From the NCBI GenBank assembly GCA_902984215.1, contig CADWAF010000695.1, positions 1 through 64,000 of the forward strand: 64,000 nucleotides of DNA, written 5' to 3'. Both the position numbers and the translations under genes were made by a program. Shown here piece by piece: positions 22,129-30,532 of the stretch (its first letter is position 1; each line of letters opens with the position of its first letter). This DNA comes from Willaertia magna. Lineage: Eukaryota; Heterolobosea; Eutetramitea; Acrasida; Naegleriidae. The notes below the pieces were generated by a model. It did no database searches. It had not been told where the DNA came from and saw nothing but the letters and a program-made list of their open reading frames with translations.

Positions 22129-22557
22129 ATGTTAAAACGATTATCTCTTCTTTCATCTAAAGCATCATTAATTTCTTCTTCAAACTGTTCAATAATAACA
22201 CAAACTACTTCTCGTATTTTCTATTCTAAAAACATTATTGCATTGGATAATACTCAACAACAACCAAAGAAGAATGATTCAAAAGTATTATCGGAAAAGC
22301 AAAAGAAAGAAGATGAAGAATTGGAATATATTATTGAAGAAGCTTATATAAGAAAGAAATTAGAAGCATTAGAAGAGAATGAAAGATTAAGACTTGTTGT
22401 TGGAAGTACAAAAGCAAGACAAAAGAAAAGAGCTTATCTTTTAGTGGGATTTGGATTGTTATCTTCATTAGTAATTACAATATTTGTTTTGGCAATTCAT
22501 AACCAAAGAAATCCAAATTCTGTTCAAACTGAATCTTCACGTGATAGACCGTTTTAA
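22129..22557 (+). CDS. small, probably mitochondrial, single-pass membrane protein
   Basis: The ATG at 22129 follows a run of seven A, the usual start context here, and gives 142 aa; an in-frame ATG at 22063 lies upstream but in poorer context. The N-terminus MLKRLSLLSSKASLISSSN is basic, Ser/Leu-rich and without acidic residues, like a mitochondrial presequence. A charged coiled-coil-like middle (EDEELEYIIEEAYIRKKLEA) follows. A C-terminal transmembrane helix (YLLVGFGLLSSLVITIFVLA) with a short polar tail ends it. The layout resembles small inner-membrane assembly factors, but no family is recognised. Confidence 0.6.
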   Translation: MLKRLSLLSSKASLISSSNCSIITQTTSRIFYSKNIIALDNTQQQPKKNDSKVLSEKQKKEDEELEYIIEEAYIRKKLEALEENERLRLVVGSTKARQKKRAYLLVGFGLLSSLVITIFVLAIHNQRNPNSVQTESSRDRPF

Positions 22558-22692
22558 ATTTTAATTGTTGTAAATATAAATTAATGGAATAATAAATAAT
22601 TTATTTTTTAATTTAAAATATTTTAATCACTTCAATCAAGAAGAAAGGAGTTCCTATTACTAGACTGCTTTCAATTTATTAATATATATTTA

Positions 22693-24000
22693 TTATTTTT
22701 GTTTTTTATATTTTACAACCATTTTCACAAACAAGAATAATTTATTTTTGCGAGCGTTTAATCTTTGAATAACATTTCGATTTACAAAATAACTTTTAAT
22801 ATTTTTATCCATTGAATTATTAACATCATAACCTTTTAAATCACAAACTACTTCACCAATGAAATATGCAAAATTATTATTTGCAATTAATGCAGTTCCT
22901 CTTGATGTACAAAATATTCTTTTTATAATTTCATCTTCAAACAGAGGATGTGCTAATTTTGTAACATCTTGTCGATTGTAAACATCTGTTTGACCAATAC
23001 AATTATAACCTGCTGAATAAACTGTTCCATTCTCTATAAAGTTTTTATAAATATTTTAAAAAAGAATCTATAAATAATAAAAACTTACTTAATAAAATAA
23101 TTGTATGAAAATAACCACATTTTACATCAACAATTTCACTTTCAAAATATGTTTCTAAATAAAGAAATGCATTTTCGGATTTTAAACCAGCTTGTACATG
23201 AAATTGGTTATCTCCTTTAACATAGATTTTATTATTTATTGTAACTACTATATTTGATCTTCCACTACATCCAATAGCTTTAATTGTTGTATTGTCAATT
23301 TCATTTGTGGTAATATCTTTAATGAGAGGATAGTGTTGTGGGATTGTATCTTTTTTTTGAAAAAGAAAAATTTTATCATTTTCTTACTTTTTTGTAAAAT
23401 TAAAACAATGTTTTGTAAACTTACTGTCAACAACAATAAAATGATGAGATAAAGGACCACACGTAATAAATTTAATTCCAATTTCAGTAAATTGTGAACT
23501 TTTAGTCTTTTCATTATTAAAAATAATTAAATCATTTTCTAATTGAATAATTAAATCATTAAAATTAGCAAATAAATTTTTAATTTTTAGGTTTTTTTCA
23601 TCATTTTGTAAAGTATTTGACCAATCTAATTTATTCCAATAATTATTTATTTTATATTTACCATCTGATTTATATTTTCCAAATAAATAAATATCGCTTC
23701 CTAAAAATATAAATTAATCTTTACAATTTTAAAACTTACCATTATGAAAAGCTGTAAAAGTAGATCCACAAACAAGTTGATCAACTTTTCTACAATATTG
23801 TAATGGAAATTCCCATTCATTCCATTTATTGGTTTTAAAATTAATATTTTCCCTATTTTAAATTTGTTACAAAGAGAGATATTAAATTAATTAATATCTA
23901 CATACGCTTCTTTTTTTAATGTTGATGTGTTGACACTGGTTTCAGAAAATCCCATATTACCGGCACTGTTGGTTGCAAAGAGAAATTTATGTTTTTGCAT
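22693..24000 (-). CDS. RCC1-like repeat protein (five exons)
   Basis: Exons 24000-23906, 23852-23740, 23700-23425, 23349-23089 and 23033-22693 join to 361 codons. The introns are 53, 39, 75 and 55 nt; all have AG acceptors, three have GTAAGT donors and the first GTATGT. Because of the introns no single frame shows the gene. Blades are visible as VDQLVCGSTFTAFHNGSDIY, IKAIGCSGRSNIVVTINNKI, VDVKCGYFHTIILLKNGTVY then SAGYNCIGQ, and IFCTSRGTALIANN. The N-terminus FLFATNSAGNMGFSE is itself a blade fragment. It resembles the gene at 2117-3513 in length and style. A role in GTPase exchange or ubiquitin ligation would be guesswork. Confidence 0.8.
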
Positions 24001-24375
24001 TTTTTTGTGTTGCGAAGACCATTTAATTAAAAATAATTGCTCATAAAATTTTAATTTAAAAAATTAAAATTAATTTTTATAATTATAATAAAAGAAATTG
24101 ATTTTTTTGATATTAATTTTATTATTTTAAATTTCTTTTATTATTCTTGATTAAAAAAAGAATGTAAATAAATTAAAAATAATTATTTGTAAATAATTTA
24201 ATTATAATGTTATATAAATATTATATTAATGTATAAATATAAATAAGAATGTACAAAAGAAATTTTTTGAAATTGTTTATTAAACAGTCCATGGAAAGTG
24301 AACATTGTTTTGTAGTGGGAGGAATTGAAGTTTTTGTAAAAATTTAAAACTTATTTTTGACAATAAATATTGCAA
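24001..24375. other. intergenic spacer, very AT-rich
   Basis: Nearly pure A/T with many TTAATTTTTATAATT-type words. It must hold the promoter of the RCC1-like gene and the 3' end signal region of the reductase that ends at 24376. No gene, hairpin or RNA stands out. Confidence 0.4.
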
Positions 24376-25737
24376 TCATTGAGCTATATTACAAACAGGA
24401 TTATGAAGTACTCTCAACACTAATTTTCCAACCCAATTCCCAATAAATAACTGCTCGAAAGCTCTTACTACTTCTTCCTTGTCATCTAAATGAACCTCCA
24501 ACAAATTATCTTCCATATTTTCTAATTTTCCTTCTTGAATCCATTTCACTAATTGTTGATTTGCCTTCTTAAATTTACCACTAAACTTTTCTAAAACAAA
24601 ACCTTCCATTCTAGCACATTTCAATATTAAATTAGTATAATTCTTTGGTGGTTTAAAAGTATAACCAGTTTTAGCTAAATATGAAATAGCTCCACAAAGT
24701 ACAATTCTTGCATTCATATTAATATGTCCCAAACAAATATCTAACATTGGTCCTCCAACAGTATCTATTACTACATCTATACCATTAGGACACATTTCCT
24801 TAATTGCCTTGTGCACTTCAACTTTATTTAAATGTCTTTGATGAGGATCTTTTTTAAATGAAAAATTCATTCGTGGTGGTGTTAAAGGTGTGACTGGAGA
24901 GAATTCACTTGAAAAGATATCAGGAGGTGGACTAATAGGTGTATAAACTTCACTATCAACAACTTCACTACTACTATCTTTACAATAATTACAATAATTT
25001 ATAACACCATCATATTGTAATTTTTCTTTCATTAAACGACACTTTTCATCTGTCGAAGCAAATCCATAAACCTTCACACTACTCTCTCTTGCTTTACATA
25101 TTTGTGAAACAAAAGAACCAACAGAACCAGAACCTCCAGTAATAAATACAGTTTCCTCTCTTTTCAAATCAGCCAATTCAGTAACTGCAAAATAAGCACA
25201 TAACCCAGCTTTACTTAAAGTAAGAAATGCAGATAAAGGTGTATCTAAAGTAATATCTCTAAGAAAATTACCATCTAAATCTTTCCCGCCACTTGCGAAA
25301 AAATAACTTTGTAATCCAAAATTTCCAAATACATTGGCACCAATAGTGTAATAACGGTTTTTAGATTCTACAACTTCGCCAACACCATGACATGAAAGTA
25401 CATTTAAATTAACATGTGATATTTCCTTTTCACTACCTGATTTATCATCAATAGTACCATCTTTTGTTGGGATTTTATGTGCTTCTAAACAAACTACTTC
25501 TCCATGTGTACATTCCTTTGAGAAACACATAAATGGTGGAGGACAGTAATGAGCATGATTTGTTTCACAAAGAAAAGGTTTCAGTGAAGGATCTAAGGAA
25601 ACGTATTTAACTTTAATTACAACATCAAATTTTTCTAAGGGAGGTAATGCAATATTTCTTTGTTGAATAAAGTTAGAAAGTAAGGAATGATGAGCAGGTC
25701 TAACAGGAAGTAAAATCTGTGTAGATTGATAAGACAT
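24376..25737 (-). CDS. PTGR-type NADPH-dependent oxidoreductase (MDR superfamily)
   Basis: 453 aa, zinc-independent medium-chain dehydrogenase/reductase. The N-terminal GroES-like part (FDVVIKVKYVSLDPSLKP) is followed by the Rossmann motif ITGGSGSVGSFVSQICKA and by CPNGIDVVIDTVGGPMLDIC. The C-terminus is a typical closing strand (GNWVGKLVLRV). The order resembles prostaglandin reductase / alkenal reductase enzymes, which reduce alpha,beta-unsaturated carbonyls with NADPH. At 453 aa it is about 100 longer than usual, because of a Ser/Pro-rich insert around residues 245-300 (TPISPPPDIFSSEFSPVTPL) between the nucleotide-binding motif and the rest of the domain. Confidence 0.85.
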   Translation of the reverse strand: MSYQSTQILLPVRPAHHSLLSNFIQQRNIALPPLEKFDVVIKVKYVSLDPSLKPFLCETNHAHYCPPPFMCFSKECTHGEVVCLEAHKIPTKDGTIDDKSGSEKEISHVNLNVLSCHGVGEVVESKNRYYTIGANVFGNFGLQSYFFASGGKDLDGNFLRDITLDTPLSAFLTLSKAGLCAYFAVTELADLKREETVFITGGSGSVGSFVSQICKARESSVKVYGFASTDEKCRLMKEKLQYDGVINYCNYCKDSSSEVVDSEVYTPISPPPDIFSSEFSPVTPLTPPRMNFSFKKDPHQRHLNKVEVHKAIKEMCPNGIDVVIDTVGGPMLDICLGHINMNARIVLCGAISYLAKTGYTFKPPKNYTNLILKCARMEGFVLEKFSGKFKKANQQLVKWIQEGKLENMEDNLLEVHLDDKEEVVRAFEQLFIGNWVGKLVLRVLHNPVCNIAQ

Positions 25738-25879
25738 AATTTACTATAGAAATGTTTTTTTTGATGAAATAACTATCATCGGTAAAAATGATTGATTGGA
25801 AGTCAATCATCAATGGAAATTATATAAAGTTAGTAGTTAAATTTGTGATATAATTATAGATTTACAAAAATTGATAATT

Positions 25880-27085
25880 CTATTTTCGATAAGCATCCAA
25901 TGAATCATCTTCTGTATAACTACAATTAAATAATCTATTCTTTCTTCCTGGCGTTCTAGGAGATACACCTTGTTGTTGTCTAGGAGAATTAGGTTCTACT
26001 ACTTCTATTTTACTCAAATCCACTGCTTTCTTTTCAACAACAATTGAATCTACATTATGTTTAACTTCAACTAAAACTTTATCTGGTCTTTCAAATGATG
26101 ATTTATCTTGTGAGAAGATAAATACTGTCTTACCGCTTTTTTTTTCATTGGTATTATAACCATAATCTACAAATTGGTTTGAAAAAAATTGTTTAAAAGT
26201 GTTTTCTGCATTTTGTTTTTCTTCATCTGAGTAACTTGGAGGGATAGTTGGGGATAAGGATTCATTATTGTTTTTAATTACAGGAATATCCCAATCTATT
26301 TTTAATAAACGTATTACTATTGTATCTATTCGTGTTATATCTAATGTTTTAAATTTTAATTCTATTTGCCAAGTAAAATTGAACATTGGTTCTAATAGTA
26401 CAAGATCTATTGTTTTCATAATAGATTCCGTTCTTTGATGAATAATACTAAATAAACATCCATCTTCATCTGCACCTTCTTCATATCTTCTAAATTGGAT
26501 AGACCAAGTCTTTCTTACATCTTTAGGTTGAAATGGTTGTTTAGAAAAGACAATACATCCAACTAGTTTACTCATTGCTGAAACTACAACAACTTGAGCA
26601 ACACCACTGATTAAACGTAAAAGAGAAGGATATGCATCACTTAGAAGAGCACTTAAACATCTTTTTAATTCATCTTCTTCTAAATACTCAAATAAATAAA
26701 CTTGTTGAATATCTTGTAGAGAAAAATTAGTAAACGCTTTATCATAAAGTAAAGAACCTAAACCATTTAATGCATCTCTTAAAAGAGGTAATGATGTATT
26801 TTCAGTTGATGATTTAAAAGGAATCTCTTCAAGAATTAATTCATCATCACTCTCGCTAGCTGCATCAACTATATTTTCAGTTGTTTTTCTTCTAACTCTA
26901 GTTAAAACTATAGCATGAAGCATTCTCATCAAATCTCTTTCAAACTTTTGACTCTCTTGTGGTGTTTGACAAATACATTTATCCAATGTTCTAAGTAAAC
27001 CAGGTAAATTACCTTCTAGTGTCAGTTCGTATGGAAGAGAGGCACTATTATCAGAAGAGTTCTTCTTTCTCTTGTTGAAAAACAT
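25880..27085 (-). CDS. unknown conserved-looking protein
   Basis: 401 aa from the ATG at 27085 (MFFNKRKKNSS), preceded by A-rich sequence. The same frame extends upstream to a TTG at 27220, but that stretch covers a 24-bp direct repeat and is probably 5' UTR. The protein has an alpha-helical first half (RDLMRMLHAIVLTRVRRK, LFEYLEEDELKRCLSALLSD), a beta-rich middle (TWSIQFRRYEEG) and a Ser/Pro-rich tail (PNSPRQQQGVSPRTPGRKNR) with proline-directed phosphosites. No signal peptide or membrane segment. No family recognised. Confidence 0.7.
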   Translation of the reverse strand: MFFNKRKKNSSDNSASLPYELTLEGNLPGLLRTLDKCICQTPQESQKFERDLMRMLHAIVLTRVRRKTTENIVDAASESDDELILEEIPFKSSTENTSLPLLRDALNGLGSLLYDKAFTNFSLQDIQQVYLFEYLEEDELKRCLSALLSDAYPSLLRLISGVAQVVVVSAMSKLVGCIVFSKQPFQPKDVRKTWSIQFRRYEEGADEDGCLFSIIHQRTESIMKTIDLVLLEPMFNFTWQIELKFKTLDITRIDTIVIRLLKIDWDIPVIKNNNESLSPTIPPSYSDEEKQNAENTFKQFFSNQFVDYGYNTNEKKSGKTVFIFSQDKSSFERPDKVLVEVKHNVDSIVVEKKAVDLSKIEVVEPNSPRQQQGVSPRTPGRKNRLFNCSYTEDDSLDAYRK

Positions 27086-27121
27086 TTTTTTTAAAGATAG
27101 ATTACTGAACGACGAAAGGTG

Positions 27122-27188
27122 AAAACATCTTTCTGTATTAGACTGTGCAGAATATGGTGAATAAAAAACATCTTTCTGTATTAGACTG
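27122..27188. repeat. 24-bp perfect direct repeat
   Basis: The same 24 bases (beginning AAAACATCTTTCTG) occur at 27122-27145 and 27165-27188, a 43-bp period, with unrelated sequence between. They lie 37-103 bp upstream of the likely start of the unknown protein, in its promoter or 5' UTR. This is a local tandem duplication or a paired regulatory element. Confidence 0.85.
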
Positions 27189-27269
27189 GAATAAATCCTA
27201 AAGTCAATTTTACTGTACAATTTGTGGGCAATGCTTCACTTTTCAACAGTTAACAGTGGTATTACAAAT

Positions 27270-30200
27270 TTATTTGGTGGAGATGGAAAGAGTTTCAATT
27301 TGTTTATAGTTCTTTGTTTTCATTGGAATGTAATCGCCATTTTCCCATTTCATAAGATAGCTATCATATAATCTTGAAAAGACATTACCTGATTGACCTA
27401 AAGGAATAATGAATAGTGAATTCTCTGGTTCTTGGTGGTCTATTATTTGTCTATAAGTTGGTCCAAAATCATTTGACAAATAAGAGTCAACTCCTCCAGC
27501 CTCAGAAATTGTATCTGTTCCTCCAGCTCTTCTTGACACTCTATTTCCTATACAACTTCCAAAGTTAGAATTTCCAAGAAGAGGATGTGTAAATTTAGTT
27601 TGATGGATTCTATAACTTGAATATGCAGGAATGAATGAAAATTGTTTACGTAAATCTTTAAGGACTTGTAAAAATTGTTGTGAGGCGAATCCTAAACAAG
27701 TTTTATCAGGACTGTATTTCACACAACTTTGATCCTTATTATTTGGGTTTTGAATTTCATTTTGAATTGAATTAAAAACATATCTTAATGAAGGTGGGAA
27801 GCTATGATTACTCATGTGGAATGGAACAAAATTATAAATTGTTTGATTGACCTCCATTCCAGGAAGAGCTGTTAAATATTTAAGCCAATATTCAAATATA
27901 GTTGCTTTTTTAGAATCTACAACTATTTTACCATCCCATTTTGCAGCAAATTCCTTTCTCATTTCTTCTGCATAAGCATCATCAAAAGGTTTCATTTGTT
28001 GGAAAATATTTTTGTTTTGAAGGAATAGTTGACTTGTACTATCTAATTGTAAATCTCTTATATGCTTAATTGTAACTTGATTTTTAGTTGATGCGATTAA
28101 ATTATTTAATTGTTCATTAATTCTTAATGTTCTACCATATGTTAAACTATAATCATTACTAACTGTCACCTTGTCAGTAATCTTATTATTTGCAGAAAAA
28201 ATAAAACCAGCGGTTGGATTTAAAAGAGGTTCATCTTGTGAAACAGAAACAAAAGAACCGGTTGCGTCTTTCTCCCAAGTAAATGTAGCTTCTGTAGTAA
28301 GATAACTTTTAACAGGTTTTAATCCACGATTTCCTTTAGCCTCATCAACTCTCTTTGGCAATTTACCAGCTGTAAGATATCCAATATTATCCTTATTGTC
28401 GGCATAAATAACATTCAATACAGGAGCAACATAATTTGTGAATGATGCTCTAAATTCAGCAAATGAAGAAACATTAGGTAAATCTAAAAAGGTTTGTAAA
28501 CTTTGATCTCCTTTATATTCAATACCAAAATTACGTATAGCTACTTTATATGTAGAAGAGAGAGGATATAATAAAACATACAAGTCATCTACTAATGGTC
28601 CATATTCAGTCTTGATTATGTTAAATACTACTGGTGTCTTTCTTCCAGCAACTTTAAGACTTACACTTTGAATTTCATACTTTTTAATAGTGCCATCAGA
28701 TAATACATAACCTAATCCATCATTAGTTTGTTTAACAACATATAAATCTTGTGTGTCAGCACCTGCATTAGAAAAAGACCAAGATACACCCTTACCATTT
28801 CTTCCAACAATAATTGAAGGAGCTCCAATCATACTACCACCAATTACTTCTGTATTTACTCCATCTTTGTTATTTACAATCTTAAGGTGCATTAATAAAA
28901 ACATATTTGGAGTTTGGAAGTGTAAATGAATATCATTACTATGTATTGGTTTTTTAGAACTAGTATGTGATCCTTTTAATACCCAACTATTAGATGCTTG
29001 TATATGTGGGGTGATTGACATTTGAGAATTCTTTGTAAAATGATATTGAGGATCTAATTTAAGTTCAGAAATAAACATATTTCTAAATGCATTCGTTGGT
29101 GATGTAGCAAAATTAATTAAATCATTAGCTGCACCAAATAAATTAGCAATTTGTTTTGGAATGCTTTGTAAAATACTTGTAGATAATGATTCATATAAAT
29201 TTTCTAAAGTCTTTTTTGCATCTACTTTTAATGATTTAGTTTGTTTGTTAGTTAAAGTTGGATTTAACACAGTTGGATAATTTGTTGGATAATCAAATGG
29301 TAAAAGTGTATTAATTCTATCTTGTGTAATTCCATTCTTCTCTAATTGATATCTTAACATCTCCATATGTGAATTACCAGATAAAGTTAAAGAGAAATAT
29401 TTATGATTTGCTAAAATATCTTCTAATGTAAATAATGTAGGTCTATAATCCATTAATTGATATTCTAAAGGTAAACCAGGTAAAGTTGTGACATAAAAAT
29501 TAATACCATCTACATATGATTGAAGTCTTTGTTTAAGATCATCTGAAATTAAATTAACATCTCTTTTTGCAGCATCATATAAACCCATTGTTCTATAATA
29601 TTTATCAGAGAAGATTGATGGATCACCAAATATTTCTGATAATTCTCCACGAACTGTACGTTTTAAAGTATCAAGTTGCCAAAGTCTTTCTTGAGCATGA
29701 ATAAATCCTTGAGTCCAAAATAAACTAGTTTCATCAGGTGCAGTAATATGAATTACTCCATTTTCATCTCTTTCTACAATTACATCTTGAGAATATTTAT
29801 CTAAAGAAGAAATTACCTTTTCAACATAAGGATAAGCTTTCTTTAAAGATTCACTTGTTTGAACATTTTTTTTGTAATCTGACAAGGAGAGTTTTCCATC
29901 AAAAAGACCTTCTGCTCTTGATTTAATGACAGCTATATAGATGGCGAAACCTAACAAGGCAAAGACCATTGCAAAGAATAGTAAAATTGATAAAGCTCTT
30001 AAACTGTAAGATAATATTGTTACAAATTTGTTTTGTTGTTTTTGTTGTTCTCTTGGTTGTTGTTGTTGTTCATCAATAGAGGAAAGGGTTTGAGGATTTT
30101 CGTCATCAGTATTATTATTATTACTTAATAATCTATTATTTTCAATCTCCATATCTTCATTATTTCCAATTAAATAATAATCATTTTCTTGTTCATCGGC

Positions 30201-30407
30201 TTTCTTTTTATCGTAAATCATTAAATATAACCACAAAGCAACAAATAAAAAATAAATAATTAAAGATAACATTATAATAGCAAATAATGAGTTACATATT
30301 GCTATTAAATATGGAATAGTAGAAATCAATTGAATAAATGGAACGAGGAAAGCAAAAGAAGCCACCACAATAAGTGTAATGTGACTGATCATCCCAATTC
30401 CTTTCAT
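27270..30407 (-). CDS. membrane-anchored penicillin-amidase-family acylase
   Basis: 1045 aa from ATG 30407 (the frame continues to a TTG at 30494). The first ~165 residues hold about three hydrophobic helices (HITLIVVASFAFLVPFIQLI, LFAIIMLSLIIYFLFVALWL, ILLFFAMVFALLGFAIYIAV) around an acidic, Gln-rich loop. The rest is an N-terminal-nucleophile acylase: DENGVIHITAPDETSLFWTQ then GFIHAQERLWQLD is the alpha-chain signature. SNSWVLKGS around residue 472 supplies the serine that becomes the nucleophile after self-cleavage. GAPSIIVGRNGKGVSWSFSN and GGTDTISEAGGVDSYLSNDF follow. Bacterial relatives hydrolyse amides such as penicillin G or acyl-homoserine lactones. A membrane-tethered eukaryotic form probably acts in an endosomal or external compartment. 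Substrate unknown. Confidence 0.88.
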   Translation of the reverse strand: MKGIGMISHITLIVVASFAFLVPFIQLISTIPYLIAICNSLFAIIMLSLIIYFLFVALWLYLMIYDKKKADEQENDYYLIGNNEDMEIENNRLLSNNNNTDDENPQTLSSIDEQQQQPREQQKQQNKFVTILSYSLRALSILLFFAMVFALLGFAIYIAVIKSRAEGLFDGKLSLSDYKKNVQTSESLKKAYPYVEKVISSLDKYSQDVIVERDENGVIHITAPDETSLFWTQGFIHAQERLWQLDTLKRTVRGELSEIFGDPSIFSDKYYRTMGLYDAAKRDVNLISDDLKQRLQSYVDGINFYVTTLPGLPLEYQLMDYRPTLFTLEDILANHKYFSLTLSGNSHMEMLRYQLEKNGITQDRINTLLPFDYPTNYPTVLNPTLTNKQTKSLKVDAKKTLENLYESLSTSILQSIPKQIANLFGAANDLINFATSPTNAFRNMFISELKLDPQYHFTKNSQMSITPHIQASNSWVLKGSHTSSKKPIHSNDIHLHFQTPNMFLLMHLKIVNNKDGVNTEVIGGSMIGAPSIIVGRNGKGVSWSFSNAGADTQDLYVVKQTNDGLGYVLSDGTIKKYEIQSVSLKVAGRKTPVVFNIIKTEYGPLVDDLYVLLYPLSSTYKVAIRNFGIEYKGDQSLQTFLDLPNVSSFAEFRASFTNYVAPVLNVIYADNKDNIGYLTAGKLPKRVDEAKGNRGLKPVKSYLTTEATFTWEKDATGSFVSVSQDEPLLNPTAGFIFSANNKITDKVTVSNDYSLTYGRTLRINEQLNNLIASTKNQVTIKHIRDLQLDSTSQLFLQNKNIFQQMKPFDDAYAEEMRKEFAAKWDGKIVVDSKKATIFEYWLKYLTALPGMEVNQTIYNFVPFHMSNHSFPPSLRYVFNSIQNEIQNPNNKDQSCVKYSPDKTCLGFASQQFLQVLKDLRKQFSFIPAYSSYRIHQTKFTHPLLGNSNFGSCIGNRVSRRAGGTDTISEAGGVDSYLSNDFGPTYRQIIDHQEPENSLFIIPLGQSGNVFSRLYDSYLMKWENGDYIPMKTKNYKQIETLSISTK

Positions 30408-30532
30408 TTTTTTATTTTGTTTGATGTCTGACTTTGTAAAGTTTTGTGAACGGAGAAGAAGTCCAAAACCGGTCCAAAAACAGGCACAGTTCAAAGAAGG
30501 ATAGATGTATGAACAGTAATGAAATAAATAAT

